A stretch of DNA of 64,000 nt from Synergistaceae bacterium (GTDB lineage Bacteria; Synergistota; Synergistia; Synergistales; Aminobacteriaceae). Shown here piece after piece: positions 34,497 to 43,028 of the stretch. How positions within the stretch are numbered: position 1 is the first letter of the stretch; each line of letters starts with the position of its first letter. The stretch spans positions 60,954 through 124,953 of the forward strand of contig JAHDLC010000004.1 of the NCBI GenBank assembly GCA_018436595.1, given 5' to 3'. The notes under the pieces were generated by a model. The model made no database searches. It saw nothing but the letters and a program-made list of their open reading frames with translations, and was not told where the DNA came from. The position numbers and the translations under genes are program-made.

Positions 34497-35033
34497 TCAC
34501 TCCGAAGGTTCCAGGAGACCGTACCCGCCGTCCTTGCGTTTATAGACGACATTGACGGAACCTGATTCCGCGTTCTTGAAGAGGAAGAATTCGTGCCCCA
34601 GAAGATCCATCTGCATGGTTGCTTCCTTAGCGCTCATGGGACGGAGGGGGAAACGCTTCACCTTCACGATCTCCTCTTCGGGAGGAATGGGCAGCTCTGT
34701 TTCCGTCGAAGGCAGTTCGAAGGAAACGTCATGGGTTTTCAGCTGGGCACGGTCCTTCAGGTACGCGTTATGCCTCTTGATCTGCCGCTCCAGGTTCTTC
34801 AGCCCCTGGTCGAAAGCCTTCCTCATGTCCGGGGCGCTGGACTGCCCTCTCATGATGACCCCGTTGGCGTTGGAGGTGATCTCCACGGTAAACAGTCCCC
34901 GCCCGAAACTCATCACAACCTGACCATCGATGATGCGGCTGAAAAATCTCTCAAGCTTGGACATCTTGTTTTCCATGTAGTCCTTCAGGTCGTCCTTCAG
35001 TTCGACTCCACGGGTGACAAATCGTATGTCCAT
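34497..35033 (-). CDS. hpf: Ribosome hibernation promoting factor, long form
   Basis: Binds the 30S subunit and drives 100S ribosome dimer formation in stationary phase. The 178-residue product has the N-terminal S30AE domain (MDIRFVTRGVELKDDLKDYM, about 1-100) and the C-terminal dimerisation domain (KVKRFPLRPMSAKEATMQMD, GHEFFLFKNAESGSVNVVYK). The long form is the type found in Firmicutes and many others. It has its own promoter and terminator and is divergent from the aminotransferase gene. Confidence 0.96.
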   Translation of the reverse strand: MDIRFVTRGVELKDDLKDYMENKMSKLERFFSRIIDGQVVMSFGRGLFTVEITSNANGVIMRGQSSAPDMRKAFDQGLKNLERQIKRHNAYLKDRAQLKTHDVSFELPSTETELPIPPEEEIVKVKRFPLRPMSAKEATMQMDLLGHEFFLFKNAESGSVNVVYKRKDGGYGLLEPSE

Positions 35034-35070
35034 GCAAATCCCTCCATTCAGGCTCAGTAATTATGCTATC

Positions 35071-35099
35071 ATTCTAACACCGGGGGAGATTCTGGGCAA
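35071..35099 (-). promoter_or_regulatory. Promoter of hpf
   Basis: Minus-strand -35 TTGCCC (35094-35099), 17-bp spacer, -10 TAGAAT (35071-35076), about 38 bases before the hpf start. Confidence 0.65.
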
Positions 35100-35178
35100 C
35101 AAAAGGAATAAGCCCCTCATCAGCCCCCGGATGGGGTATAATGATGCTACCACCATATTGTGCAGGAGGTATTATGTC

Positions 35179-36369
35179 ATGTACATTTCCGAGAGAGCCC
35201 GAAAGATGGAACCATCAGCAACCCTCGCCGTTACTGCAAAAGCCAAGAGTCTCAAACGGGAAGGAAAACCGGTTATTTCCTTCGGCGCCGGCGAACCAGA
35301 TTTCGACTCTCCCCCTTCGGCAATCCGCTATGCTGAAGAAGCAATGAAGAAGGGACAGACCCACTATACCCCGGGAACGGGCATTCCGGAGCTTCGGGAG
35401 GCGGTCTGCGCCTATTACAAAGACCATTTCGGCCTTGAATATTCCCCCGCAAACGTTGTTGTCGGGGCGGGGGCCAAGCCGTTGCTTTACGAGGCTCTGG
35501 GATGTGTCATCGATCCCGGCGACGAGGTTTTGGTGTTCACCCCCGCATGGGTGAGTTACGTGGAGCAGATACGCTTTTTCGACGGGAAAGCGGTTCTCGT
35601 GGACACGAGCAAAACAGAATTCATCCCCCGGTACGATGACGTAAAAAAAGCCATTACTCCGAGAACCCGTGCCATGATAGTCAACACGCCAAACAACCCG
35701 ACGGGCGCCATTTATGACGAGCAGTGCCTCAGGGATCTCGGAAAACTCGCTGTGGAACACAATATCGTCATCATCTTCGACGAGATTTATGAACGCCTTG
35801 TCTACTGCGGAGAAAAGCACCACCAGATCCTGAACCTCGTACCGGAGGCAAAGGACCTCACCATTATCATCAACGGAGTCAGCAAGGCCTTCGCTATGAC
35901 CGGCTGGCGGATCGGATACGCTCTCGGTCCCTCGTCCATCATGGGATATCTCGGCGACCTCCAGGGTCATATTACCTCTAACGCGTGCTCCGTGGCCCAG
36001 TGGGCCTCCGTCGGTGCTCTGAAAGAAGCCGACCAGGATGTCCGGACCATGCACAAGGCCTTCAGCAAAAGACGGGACCTCATCGTTGACCTCATGAAGG
36101 ATATGCCCTACATCTCCTTCACTGAACCCAAGGGTGCGTTCTATGTGTGGTTCAACGTGGACAGGATCCTTGGAAAAAGCTGGAACGGGAAGGTTCTTTC
36201 CGACGATGCCGAACTGTGCAAGGTGTTTCTTGAATCCAAGTACGTCGCTCTTGTTCCCGGCAGCGCTTTCATGGCACCGGGCAACGTACGGATTTCCTAC
36301 TCGAACTCCGAAGAGGAAATCAGAGAGGGTATGAGACGCTTTAAAGAGTTCCTCGAAGAGCTGAAGTAG
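35179..36369 (+). CDS. Class I/II pyridoxal-phosphate aminotransferase (aspartate type)
   Basis: Transfers amino groups between an amino acid, probably aspartate, and 2-oxoglutarate. The 396-residue product has the Ib-subgroup signatures FGAGEPDFDSP, HYTPGTGIPELREAV, VNTPNNPTGAIY, IFDEIYERLVYCG and the PLP lysine in NGVSKAFAMTGWRIGYALG. I start at ATG 35179 with GGAGG nine bases upstream; the frame is open further back through the promoter region but has no binding site there. It ends with a strong terminator and stands alone. Substrate assignment is by family resemblance. Confidence 0.93.
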   Translation: MYISERARKMEPSATLAVTAKAKSLKREGKPVISFGAGEPDFDSPPSAIRYAEEAMKKGQTHYTPGTGIPELREAVCAYYKDHFGLEYSPANVVVGAGAKPLLYEALGCVIDPGDEVLVFTPAWVSYVEQIRFFDGKAVLVDTSKTEFIPRYDDVKKAITPRTRAMIVNTPNNPTGAIYDEQCLRDLGKLAVEHNIVIIFDEIYERLVYCGEKHHQILNLVPEAKDLTIIINGVSKAFAMTGWRIGYALGPSSIMGYLGDLQGHITSNACSVAQWASVGALKEADQDVRTMHKAFSKRRDLIVDLMKDMPYISFTEPKGAFYVWFNVDRILGKSWNGKVLSDDAELCKVFLESKYVALVPGSAFMAPGNVRISYSNSEEEIREGMRRFKEFLEELK

Positions 36370-36388
36370 ACAGGAACGGCCGATGAAG

Positions 36389-36429
36389 AAACCGTCCCCT
36401 CCGGAGTTTCGCCGGAGGGGACGGTTTTT
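36389..36429. terminator. Terminator after the aminotransferase gene
   Basis: A 16-bp perfect stem (36389-36404 with 36412-36427) has a 7-base loop and continues into a T tract on the plus strand. It lies between convergent genes and may also stop the reductase transcript on the other strand. Confidence 0.9.
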
Positions 36430-37408
36430 ATTCCTTCCAGGCTGACGGGTTTACCAGGTCGGCCGGTTTTCTTCCTTCCAGGGCGGCCAGGAGGTTTTCG
36501 GCGGCTTTTCGTGCCATCCCTTCCCTCGCTTTTATTGTAGCGCTCCCGAGGTGAGGTATGGTGGTGACGTTTTTCAGCTTCAGCAGGGGCTCGTCCAGGG
36601 GGACAGGCTCTTTTTCGAAGACATCGAGCCCGGCGCCCCAGATCCATCGTTCCGAACAGGCCCTGTAGAGAGCGTTCTGGTCCACCACAGGTCCCCTTGA
36701 CGTGTTGATGAGTATGGAAGATTTCTTCATCATTCGGAGCTCCCGCTCCCCGATAAGGCCTTTTGTTTCCGCATTCAGGGGACAATGAAGGGAAACGAAG
36801 TCACTCTCTCTCAGCAGTTCATCCATGGACACCTGCCGTGCGCCAAGCTCCTTTTCCAGGTCCGGTTTCGGGGATCGGTTGAAAAACAGGATCTTCATGG
36901 AAAACCCAGCCGCTCGTCTCGCCACGGCCTGACCGATTTTTCCCATTCCCACGATGCCGAGAACAGATCCGGATACATCCTGTCCGAGAAGCAGGTCAGG
37001 ATGCCAGGTGACCCATTCCCCCGAACGGAGGAACTCGTTCGCCTCCACCACACGGCGGGCAACGGCGAGGATGAGGGTGAAGGCGATATCGGCGGTTGCA
37101 TTGGTCAGCACGTCGGGAGTGTTGGTGACCAGGACTCCTCTTCTTGTGGCTGCATCAACGTCGATGTTGTCGTATCCCACGGCGTAGTTGCTCACCACTT
37201 TCAGCCCCGGTGAGCGGGAGAGAAGCTCTTCATCTATCCTGTCCGAAAGGGTGCACAGGAGCCCTTCAACTTCCGAGGCTTTTTCAAGAAGCACTTCCCG
37301 CTCCACAGGGGAGGTTTTTTCCCACACTTCAAAATCAACCCGGCCGGGAAGAAGGTTGAGCCCCGCGTCCTGAATCCTGCGGGTTACGTACGCTTTCGGC
37401 AGCGTCAT
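36428..37408 (-). CDS. D-isomer 2-hydroxyacid dehydrogenase (glyoxylate/hydroxypyruvate reductase type)
   Basis: NAD(P)H-dependent reductase of 2-oxoacids. The 326-residue product has the N-terminal catalytic part with SNYAVGYDNIDVDAATRRGV, the Rossmann motif GIVGMGKIGQAVARRAAGF, and catalytic residues Arg in NTSRGPVVDQNAL, Glu in DVFEKEPVPLDEPL and His in IPHLGSATIKARE. I start at ATG 37408 (MTLPKAYVTRR), seven bases after AGGAGG; ATG 37414 is too close to it. Glyoxylate or hydroxypyruvate is the likely substrate from closest family resemblance. It is separated from frr by a terminator. Confidence 0.9.
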   Translation of the reverse strand: MTLPKAYVTRRIQDAGLNLLPGRVDFEVWEKTSPVEREVLLEKASEVEGLLCTLSDRIDEELLSRSPGLKVVSNYAVGYDNIDVDAATRRGVLVTNTPDVLTNATADIAFTLILAVARRVVEANEFLRSGEWVTWHPDLLLGQDVSGSVLGIVGMGKIGQAVARRAAGFSMKILFFNRSPKPDLEKELGARQVSMDELLRESDFVSLHCPLNAETKGLIGERELRMMKKSSILINTSRGPVVDQNALYRACSERWIWGAGLDVFEKEPVPLDEPLLKLKNVTTIPHLGSATIKAREGMARKAAENLLAALEGRKPADLVNPSAWKE

Positions 37409-37421
37409 GTCCATCCCTCCT

Positions 37422-37455
37422 TAAAAAAGAAGCGGGGGTACTCCCCCCGCTTCTT
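37422..37455 (-). terminator. Terminator of the pyrH-frr transcript
   Basis: A 12-bp stem, AAGAAGCGGGGG with CCCCCGCTTCTT, is followed on the minus strand by a T run. It lies after frr and before the hydroxyacid dehydrogenase gene. Confidence 0.88.
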
Positions 37456-37475
37456 GAAAAATCCGGAGTACCTGT

Positions 37476-38033
37476 TTACTCCTCCATGATCTCCTTTTCC
37501 TTGGCCTTCAGCGTTTCGTCGACTTTTTTGATGAATTCGTCGGTTACGTCCTGAACGTCCTTCGTGTATTTTTTCAGGTCGTCTTCGCTGATTTCAGAGT
37601 TCTTTTCCTTCTTTTTAAGGACTTCATTCGAATCCCGCCGAAGGTTCCTCAGGGCAATCCTGCTTTCCTCCGCGTATTTGCCCACGAGCTTCGTCAGTTC
37701 AACGCGCCGTTCCCTAGTGAGTTCAGGCAGGTTCACCCGGATAATTTCCCCGTCATTCTGGGGCGTAACCCCAAGGGATGAAGCCAGTATGGCCTTCTCG
37801 ACAAGCTTGAGAGCGGACCTGTCGAAGGGAGAAATTGCAATCTGCCTTCCCTCAGGAACCGAGATGGTGGCAATCTGCTTGATGGGAGTGGGGGCTCCGT
37901 AATAATCCACCTTGATGTCACTCACCAGCCCCGGATGAGCCCGTCCCGTCCTGATGGCCAGAAATTCGCCCTTCAGGTGTTCAATGACCTTTTCCATGCG
38001 TTCCCGCAGAACTTTCAGCTCTTCTTTCGGCAT
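37476..38033 (-). CDS. frr: Ribosome recycling factor
   Basis: Splits post-termination ribosomes with EF-G. It is 185 residues, standard length, with [51 protein letters not shown] and [20 protein letters not shown]. It lies downstream of pyrH on the same strand with a 55-base gap, the common tsf-pyrH-frr order. Confidence 0.98.
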   Translation of the reverse strand: MPKEELKVLRERMEKVIEHLKGEFLAIRTGRAHPGLVSDIKVDYYGAPTPIKQIATISVPEGRQIAISPFDRSALKLVEKAILASSLGVTPQNDGEIIRVNLPELTRERRVELTKLVGKYAEESRIALRNLRRDSNEVLKKKEKNSEISEDDLKKYTKDVQDVTDEFIKKVDETLKAKEKEIMEE

Positions 38034-38088
38034 ACCGGAATTCCTCCTCTTGATGAAGAATGGAAAGACGGACGCCCGTCCCGCTTTT

Positions 38089-38817
38089 TCAGGCCCTGCC
38101 GTCCTCTTGTGCGGATACTATAGTTCCCGTGTCGGTACCCTTCACCAGAAAGTTTTTCAGGTTTCCTTTCTGGAGTATGTTCAATACCACTATCGGTATG
38201 GCGTTTTCCATGCAAAGGGAGAAAGCTGCCGCGTCCATCACCTCGAACTGCCGGCGAAGCGCCTCCATGTAGGTCAACCTGTGCAGAAGCACCGCGTCAG
38301 GGTGTTTCTTGGGGTCCGCATTATATATACCATCTACCTTGGTGGCTTTCAACAGGCAATCCGCTTCCATTTCGGCAGCCCGCAGCGCTGCGGCCGTATC
38401 GGTAGAAAAATAGGGGGACCCCGTCCCAGCGGCAAAAATTACGATTCTCCCCTTTTCAAGGTGGCGAATGGCACGGCGCCGGATATACGGCTCGGCCATC
38501 TGGCGCATTTCAATGGCGGTCTGGACCCTGGTGGGAACGCCGAATTTCTCAAGGACATCCTGGAGACAGAGGGCATTCATCACTGTGGCGAGCATTCCCA
38601 TATAGTCCGCCTGGGCCCGTTCAACTCCGAGCTTTTCCAGTTCACGGCCCCGGAGCATATTACCGCCCCCGACGACCATGGCGATCTGGATTCCCGACCG
38701 GGCCACCTCGACTATCTCTTCCCCTATGCGGCGCACGGCGTCGAAATCAAATCCGAATCCGTTGGAGCCGGAGAGGACTTCTCCAGAGAGTTTCAAAAGA
38801 ACTCTTTTGAATCGCAT
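38089..38817 (-). CDS. pyrH: UMP kinase
   Basis: Phosphorylates UMP to UDP; the bacterial enzyme belongs to the amino-acid kinase family. The 242-residue product begins [20 protein letters not shown] and has [30 protein letters not shown] and [21 protein letters not shown] terminator lies between tsf and pyrH, so pyrH expression depends on read-through or its own start. Confidence 0.98.
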   Translation of the reverse strand: MRFKRVLLKLSGEVLSGSNGFGFDFDAVRRIGEEIVEVARSGIQIAMVVGGGNMLRGRELEKLGVERAQADYMGMLATVMNALCLQDVLEKFGVPTRVQTAIEMRQMAEPYIRRRAIRHLEKGRIVIFAAGTGSPYFSTDTAAALRAAEMEADCLLKATKVDGIYNADPKKHPDAVLLHRLTYMEALRRQFEVMDAAAFSLCMENAIPIVVLNILQKGNLKNFLVKGTDTGTIVSAQEDGRA

Positions 38818-38857
38818 ACCTATCCCTTCCCTTTCACGGGCTAGAAAACGGAATATA

Positions 38858-38888
38858 GAAAAAAGGCGAGGCTTTTCGCCCCGCCTTT
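38858..38888 (-). terminator. Terminator between tsf and pyrH
   Basis: A hairpin AAAGGCGGGGC/GCCTCGCCTTT (read on the minus strand, one mismatch) with loop GAAAA is followed by a T run. It sits 11 bases after the tsf stop. Confidence 0.8.
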
Positions 38889-38899
38889 CGATGCAGAAA

Positions 38900-39493
38900 C
38901 TACTCGCCTATGTTGAATCGGGCGAACCGTCGTACGACGATATTTTCACCGAGTTTGGCAATGGTTTCCATGACGATGTCCTTGATTTTCTTGTCACCGT
39001 CGCGGATCCATACCTGATCCATCAGGCAGTTTACTTCGTAGAACTTGTTGATCTTGCCGTCGGCAATCTTGTCGACGATATTTGCGGGCTTGCCCTCTTC
39101 AAGAGCCTGCTGCCTGTAGATTTCCCGCTCTCGCTCAAGAATCTCGCCTGTCACTTCCTCGGAGGTGAGGAACTGGGGGGCTGCCGCCGCAATATGCATG
39201 CACAGCTCGTGGCCGAGACTCTGGAATTCATCCGTCTTTGCGACAAAATCGGTCTCGCAGTTCAGTTCGACGAGGGCACCCAGTTTCCCGTTCGTATGGA
39301 TATAGGAAAACACCCTTCCGTCTGACGCAGCTCTGGAAGCCTTTTTGGCAGCTTTCGCGAGACCCTTTTCACGAAGGTAATCGATGGCCTTTTCCACATC
39401 CCCGCCTGTCTCGGCAAGGGCATGCTTGCAGTCCATCATCCCCGCACCTGTTCTATCGCGGAGTTCCTTGACAGCTCCGGCGCTAATTTCCAT
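38900..39493 (-). CDS. tsf: Elongation factor Ts (short form)
   Basis: Guanine-nucleotide exchange factor for EF-Tu. At 197 residues it is the short form (as in Thermus and relatives), compared with about 283 in E. coli. It shows the N-terminal UBA-like VKELRDRTGAGMMDCKHAL and the core GALVELNCETDFVAKTDEF. It follows rpsB by 22 bases. Confidence 0.97.
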   Translation of the reverse strand: MEISAGAVKELRDRTGAGMMDCKHALAETGGDVEKAIDYLREKGLAKAAKKASRAASDGRVFSYIHTNGKLGALVELNCETDFVAKTDEFQSLGHELCMHIAAAAPQFLTSEEVTGEILEREREIYRQQALEEGKPANIVDKIADGKINKFYEVNCLMDQVWIRDGDKKIKDIVMETIAKLGENIVVRRFARFNIGE

Positions 39494-39515
39494 ATTTATT
39501 GCCTCCCTTTATGGC

Positions 39516-40322
39516 TTAAGCTTCTTCCTCGGAATCGTCGTACACTTCGTGAAGACGTTCCTTGACTTCTATGATGTTGTCGGAGGAGACTTCGACGGGC
39601 TCCCCGTCTTCGGAGGAGATCATCTTGACGCCGGCGTCCTCGCCCTGCCGTCCCTCGATGAACGCGTCCGCCATAAGTCCGGCAATAAGCTTGATGGCCC
39701 TGATGGCATCGTCGTTTCCGGGAATGGGGAAGTCGATGACCTCGGGATCACAGTTCGTGTCCACGATGGCAATGACGGGGACTCCAAGTTTCCTGGCCTC
39801 GAGAACGGCGTTTTCCTCCCTGCGGGGATCGATAAGGAAGATCGCATCGGGAATGGCTTTCATGTTGGTGATTCCCTTGAGGTACTTTTCCAGTTTTCCG
39901 AGTTCTTTCCTCAGAAGGGCAACTTCCTTCTTGGGAAGCTCCGCCCAGTTTCCCTCGTCCTCCATTTTGCGAAGCTCCACCATGCGGGCGACCCGCTTCC
40001 TGATCGTCGGGAAATTGGTCATCAGTCCGCCGAGCCAGCGTTGGTTGATGTAGAACTGACCGCACCGTTCCGCTTCTTCCCTGATGGTGTCCTGGGCCTG
40101 CCTCTTGGTGCCTACGAAGAGAACCGAACCGTTGTTCTTTGCGACCTCCCTGATGTAGTCATAGGCTTTCTCCAGGCCCCTGACAGTTTTCTGGAGGTCG
40201 ATAATGTACACTCCGTTCCGCTCCGTGAAGATGAACGGTTTCATCTTCGGGTTCCACCTGCGGGTCTGATGACCGAAATGAACGCCGCACTCCAAAAGCT
40301 GCTTCATACTGACTACTGCCAC
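39516..40322 (-). CDS. rpsB: 30S ribosomal protein S2
   Basis: Small-subunit ribosomal protein. The 268-residue product begins (M/V)[18 protein letters not shown] and contains [20 protein letters not shown] and [20 protein letters not shown]. The acidic C-terminal tail is longer than in E. coli. The start is GTG 40322 with GGAGG seven bases upstream, which matches the usual S2 N-terminus. The frame is open as far as 40553, but that region is the leader and overlaps the divergent repressor gene. rpsB and tsf form an operon ending at the tsf terminator. Confidence 0.97.
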   Translation of the reverse strand: MAVVSMKQLLECGVHFGHQTRRWNPKMKPFIFTERNGVYIIDLQKTVRGLEKAYDYIREVAKNNGSVLFVGTKRQAQDTIREEAERCGQFYINQRWLGGLMTNFPTIRKRVARMVELRKMEDEGNWAELPKKEVALLRKELGKLEKYLKGITNMKAIPDAIFLIDPRREENAVLEARKLGVPVIAIVDTNCDPEVIDFPIPGNDDAIRAIKLIAGLMADAFIEGRQGEDAGVKMISSEDGEPVEVSSDNIIEVKERLHEVYDDSEEEA

Positions 40323-40441
40323 AATAACCCCTCCTGTAAAATGTTTTTCCCTCCACAAACATCGCCTAGAACCGGGACCATGCCTTTCGGGCACAGCAAC
40401 CCCCAGCCCCATCAGTTTGTGTGTGTGATGAGGACCGAAAG

Positions 40442-40471
40442 AGTATACCACAACCGGCAGTTGACCGGCAA
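40442..40471 (-). promoter_or_regulatory. Candidate promoter of rpsB-tsf
   Basis: Minus-strand -35 TTGCCG (40466-40471), 18-bp spacer, -10 TATACT (40442-40447). It overlaps the divergent csoR promoter and gives a leader of about 110 bases before the rpsB GTG. The leader contains a small stem TGCC/GGCA with loop CGAAA. Confidence 0.6.
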
Positions 40472-40489
40472 CTGTGGAAGAAGTACGAT
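40461..40489 (+). promoter_or_regulatory. Candidate promoter of the CsoR/CstR-family gene
   Basis: -35 TTGACC (40461-40466), 17-bp spacer, -10 TACGAT (40484-40489). Its -35 coincides with the rpsB -35 on the other strand and lies within a 30-bp imperfect palindrome (40448-40477). Confidence 0.55.
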
Positions 40490-40537
40490 ATACCCCGTAT
40501 TTCAACATGAAAAACAAACGACTGGGGGCATTGAGAC

Positions 40538-40861
40538 ATGGCAAAAGACTCACTCATAGAACGGCTGGAAAACCTGCCTCAGGACAGGAAAGCCATGCTG
40601 AACAGGCTTCGGCGCGTCGAAGGACAGCTTCGCGGAATCCAGCGGATGATCATCGAGGAAAAACCCTGCTACGATGTTCTTCTGCAGCTCTCCGCAGCCA
40701 GAAAGGCCATGCAGAAAGCCTGCATCGAAATTCTGAAGAACTACCTTCAGAAATGTGTCCATGAAGCGAAAGCCCCTGATTTCGACAATCTGGAGAAACT
40801 CATCGAGGCCCTCATTGAAATTTCCCCTGCGAAGGCTCTTTCCGGGGACGGGGATGAATAA
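40538..40861 (+). CDS. CsoR/CstR/FrmR-family transcriptional repressor
   Basis: Small all-helical DNA-binding repressor (DUF156 family) whose members sense copper(I), nickel, formaldehyde or persulfide. The 107-residue product has [33 protein letters not shown] and LKNYLQKCV. Of the copper-binding Cys-His-Cys set, Cys44 and Cys73 are present, but the His four residues before the second Cys is Tyr69. The two-Cys, no-His pattern points to a persulfide (CstR-like) or other thiol sensor rather than a Cu(I) CsoR; this is inference. No copper or sulfur gene follows it; the SRP RNA gene lies convergent downstream. Confidence 0.88.
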   Translation: MAKDSLIERLENLPQDRKAMLNRLRRVEGQLRGIQRMIIEEKPCYDVLLQLSAARKAMQKACIEILKNYLQKCVHEAKAPDFDNLEKLIEALIEISPAKALSGDGDE

Positions 40862-40864
40862 CCA

Positions 40865-40990
40865 CAGCCGTCTGCGGGAAACCCAGCTCCCCCGTGGCAC
40901 CCGGAAAATTCTCCTTACTGCTGCTCCCTTCCGGGCCTGACAGGGTTCGGAGGTCTCCGCCGCACGGGACTGGATTCCCCGCAGACGGCT
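40865..40990 (-). ncRNA. ffs: Signal recognition particle RNA (small bacterial type)
   Basis: The minus strand carries the conserved Ffh-binding core GTCAGGCCCGGAAGGGAGC (around 40925-40945) with the GGAA tetraloop region and the GCAGCAGTAAGGAG asymmetric loop. The ends pair in a long stem, AGCCGTCTGCGGG with CCCGCAGACGGCT. The ends given are those of the stem; the transcript may begin about 14 bases further upstream, near 41004. No Alu domain is visible, so it is the short 4.5S-like form. Confidence 0.9.
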
Positions 40991-41010
40991 GCGGGGTGTC
41001 GAACCCGAAA

Positions 41011-41039
41011 ATTATAGCACGGCGTCTTTCATTCTGCCA
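41011..41039 (-). promoter_or_regulatory. Promoter of the SRP RNA gene
   Basis: Minus-strand -10 TATAAT (41011-41016) with a weak -35 TGGCAG (41034-41039) at 17-bp spacing. Confidence 0.65.
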
Positions 41040-41054
41040 CTATCGGATCATCCC

Positions 41055-41091
41055 ATAAAAAACGGGGAGGCGGACATCCCGCTTCCCCGTT
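41055..41091 (-). terminator. Terminator of the SDR-HisD-ABC-PheC operon
   Basis: A 13-bp stem with one bulged base (AACGGGGAAGCGGG with CCGCCTCCCCGTT, minus strand) is followed by a T6 tract, 25 bases after the PheC-like stop. Confidence 0.88.
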
Positions 41092-41115
41092 CCAGCGTAC
41101 TTTGAGAGTCCGGAG

Positions 41116-41913
41116 CTATTTCAGCCACTTGTCGAAGAGCCTGTCAAGGTCTCCCCGAAGCCTTGCATCGTTCCAGAGGTAATGCATCACCCGGAGGAAG
41201 TCGGGATCATCCTTCTGGATAAAGAACCCCATAAAACTGATTTTCGTCAGGGGCTTGTCAGTGAAGGCGCCGTAGAGTCTCTCGTCCTTCCGTGAATACA
41301 CCACGGCCTCGTAGACTTCTGTGATCATGACATCTCCCTTGCCTTCAGCAATCATGGCGGGTATTTCGGCATTGTTCTGGTGAACGACGACTTTGGCCTT
41401 TTTGAAATTTGCATTGACAAACTTTTCGTTCGTTCCGCCGGGATTCACAATAACCGTTGTTTCCGGAACATCCATTGCTTCCAGGGAAGAAAACTTCTCT
41501 CTGTCAGTCTTCCGGATAAGGGCGACTTTGCCGTTGGGAGCGTAGGGCTGCAGAAAATCCCCCTTCAGCATCCGGGCCAGGCTTCTGGTGATTCCGCCAA
41601 CGGCGATATCGAAGGACCCGGCAAGATATTCGTCCATGAGCTTCGGCCACGCAGTGGGGACAAACTCCACGGCGACTCCGAGTTCCGAGGCGAGAAGTTC
41701 CGCAAGCTCCACATCGTGACCTTCGTATTTGCCCGATGCCTTGTCCAGCATGGAAAAAGGACGGTAATCTCCCGGGGTCCCCACCCTGAGCACTTTCGTC
41801 TCCATGATCCTGTCCAGCCTCTGCCCTGCGAACGCCATTCCCGACACTGAGAGCACAACAAGAAGCGCGGAAATGAGGACAACAACCCTCGACACTCTTT
41901 TACGGGATATCAT
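41116..41913 (-). CDS. Periplasmic PheC-like protein (family 3 binding protein fold)
   Basis: Secreted protein resembling cyclohexadienyl (arogenate/prephenate) dehydratase PheC, itself a catalytic relative of amino-acid binding proteins. The 265-residue product has a signal peptide (about 1-30, ending SGMAFA). Shared features with PheC are VLRVGTPGDYRPFSMLD, FDIAVGGITRSLAR, VIVNPGGTNEKFVNANF and GDVMITEVYEA. It could equally be a plain solute-binding protein. I start at ATG 41913 with TGGAGGTG upstream. It is the last gene of an operon with a ribose-type ABC transporter, which already has its own binding protein, so its function there is unclear. Confidence 0.82.
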   Translation of the reverse strand: MISRKRVSRVVVLISALLVVLSVSGMAFAGQRLDRIMETKVLRVGTPGDYRPFSMLDKASGKYEGHDVELAELLASELGVAVEFVPTAWPKLMDEYLAGSFDIAVGGITRSLARMLKGDFLQPYAPNGKVALIRKTDREKFSSLEAMDVPETTVIVNPGGTNEKFVNANFKKAKVVVHQNNAEIPAMIAEGKGDVMITEVYEAVVYSRKDERLYGAFTDKPLTKISFMGFFIQKDDPDFLRVMHYLWNDARLRGDLDRLFDKWLK

Positions 41914-41956
41914 GAACACACCTCCAGAAAAATTTGTCCTATTATACTCCATCACG

Positions 41957-43015
41957 CTACTTTGTCAGCATATTTTCCCAGAGCCTCGGATCATCGGGGC
42001 TGATTTCCTGGGGTACGAGCGGTCCCTGGAGCACTACGAAGGCCCCGTCGTCAGCCCATTGATTCCTGATGACTTTCGCTGGAGACCAAATTGCGCCTTC
42101 CACGACGATGGTGTCTCCGATTTTCGGAACGGGATTTCCCTTCAGTTTGTCCACAAGATACTGAACCGCAAGGGCTGCGCCGTCATAGGCTGGCTGTTCC
42201 ACCGCTCCGAGCATTTTTCCCTTCTTGATCAGGTCGATTCCTTCCGGGCCTATACAGATGCCGGCAATACCGAAATCCGCCGGATTCCTGCCTGCGGCTT
42301 CAATTGCGGCCACTGCTCCGGGAGCCATCACATCAGGGGTCTGAACATAGATCCCGACTATTTTTTCTCCGAAACGGGTAATAAGGTCGGACGTCACAGC
42401 ATGAGAATCGGTATTGTTCCACTTGCCCTCCCCTTGTGCGACCTGAAGCTGGGGATACTTCGAGATGACTGAATTGAAACCTTCCGTGCAGGCGTGGGTA
42501 AACATGTCGGCGTTGTCGCCTACTATCTCCAGGACTACACCTTCGGGAACCTTTCCGCCGTTCCTGTTCTTGATTCCCTCTATGAACAGTTCCGCAGCTT
42601 TTGCGCTGGATTGCGCGAGGTCAAAGGAAAGGAAAAAATCCACGACTCCTCCTTCCGGAGAAGAGTCGAGAGCTGCCACCGGAACATTGGCTTCATTCAG
42701 CTTTCTTATGCCGGGCACAAGAGTCCTGAGGTCAACGGCCCCGCCCAGAAGAAAGGCATCGATTCCCTGGGCCAGGAAGGTGTCGATAATCTCCATTATC
42801 TTGATGGAATCCCCTTCTCCGTCCCGTATCATTATTTCGGCGCCAAGGCTTTTTGCCCTGTCTTCAGCAGCCTTCATGAACGCCTGAATATACGGTGCCG
42901 AAGGAGCCTTGACCACCATGCCGATGGTCAGCTGCTTTCCGGCCGCCAGTGCTCCCTCCGAAATGGTCACCATGAGAAGCGCCGCTGCCGCAAGACAAAA
43001 AAACAATCTCTTCAT
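41957..43015 (-). CDS. Sugar-type ABC transporter substrate-binding protein
   Basis: Periplasmic binding protein of the ribose/autoinducer-2 family (peripla_BP_4). The 352-residue product has a signal peptide (about 1-24: MKRLFFCLAAAALLMVTISE) and the two-lobe pattern with IGMVVKAPSAPYIQAFMKAA, IDAFLLGGAVDLRTLVPGIR and PDVMAPGAVAAIEAAGR. I start at ATG 43015 after AGGAGG. The ligand is unknown; the adjacent dehydrogenases suggest a polyol or hydroxylated compound. Confidence 0.9.
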   Translation of the reverse strand: MKRLFFCLAAAALLMVTISEGALAAGKQLTIGMVVKAPSAPYIQAFMKAAEDRAKSLGAEIMIRDGEGDSIKIMEIIDTFLAQGIDAFLLGGAVDLRTLVPGIRKLNEANVPVAALDSSPEGGVVDFFLSFDLAQSSAKAAELFIEGIKNRNGGKVPEGVVLEIVGDNADMFTHACTEGFNSVISKYPQLQVAQGEGKWNNTDSHAVTSDLITRFGEKIVGIYVQTPDVMAPGAVAAIEAAGRNPADFGIAGICIGPEGIDLIKKGKMLGAVEQPAYDGAALAVQYLVDKLKGNPVPKIGDTIVVEGAIWSPAKVIRNQWADDGAFVVLQGPLVPQEISPDDPRLWENMLTK

Positions 43016-43028
43016 TTGAATTCCTCCT

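Noticed and set aside
39516..40553. Long N-terminal extension of rpsB to 40553
   Set aside because: The extension covers the leader and the divergent promoter; GTG 40322 gives the conserved S2 N-terminus with a good ribosome binding site.
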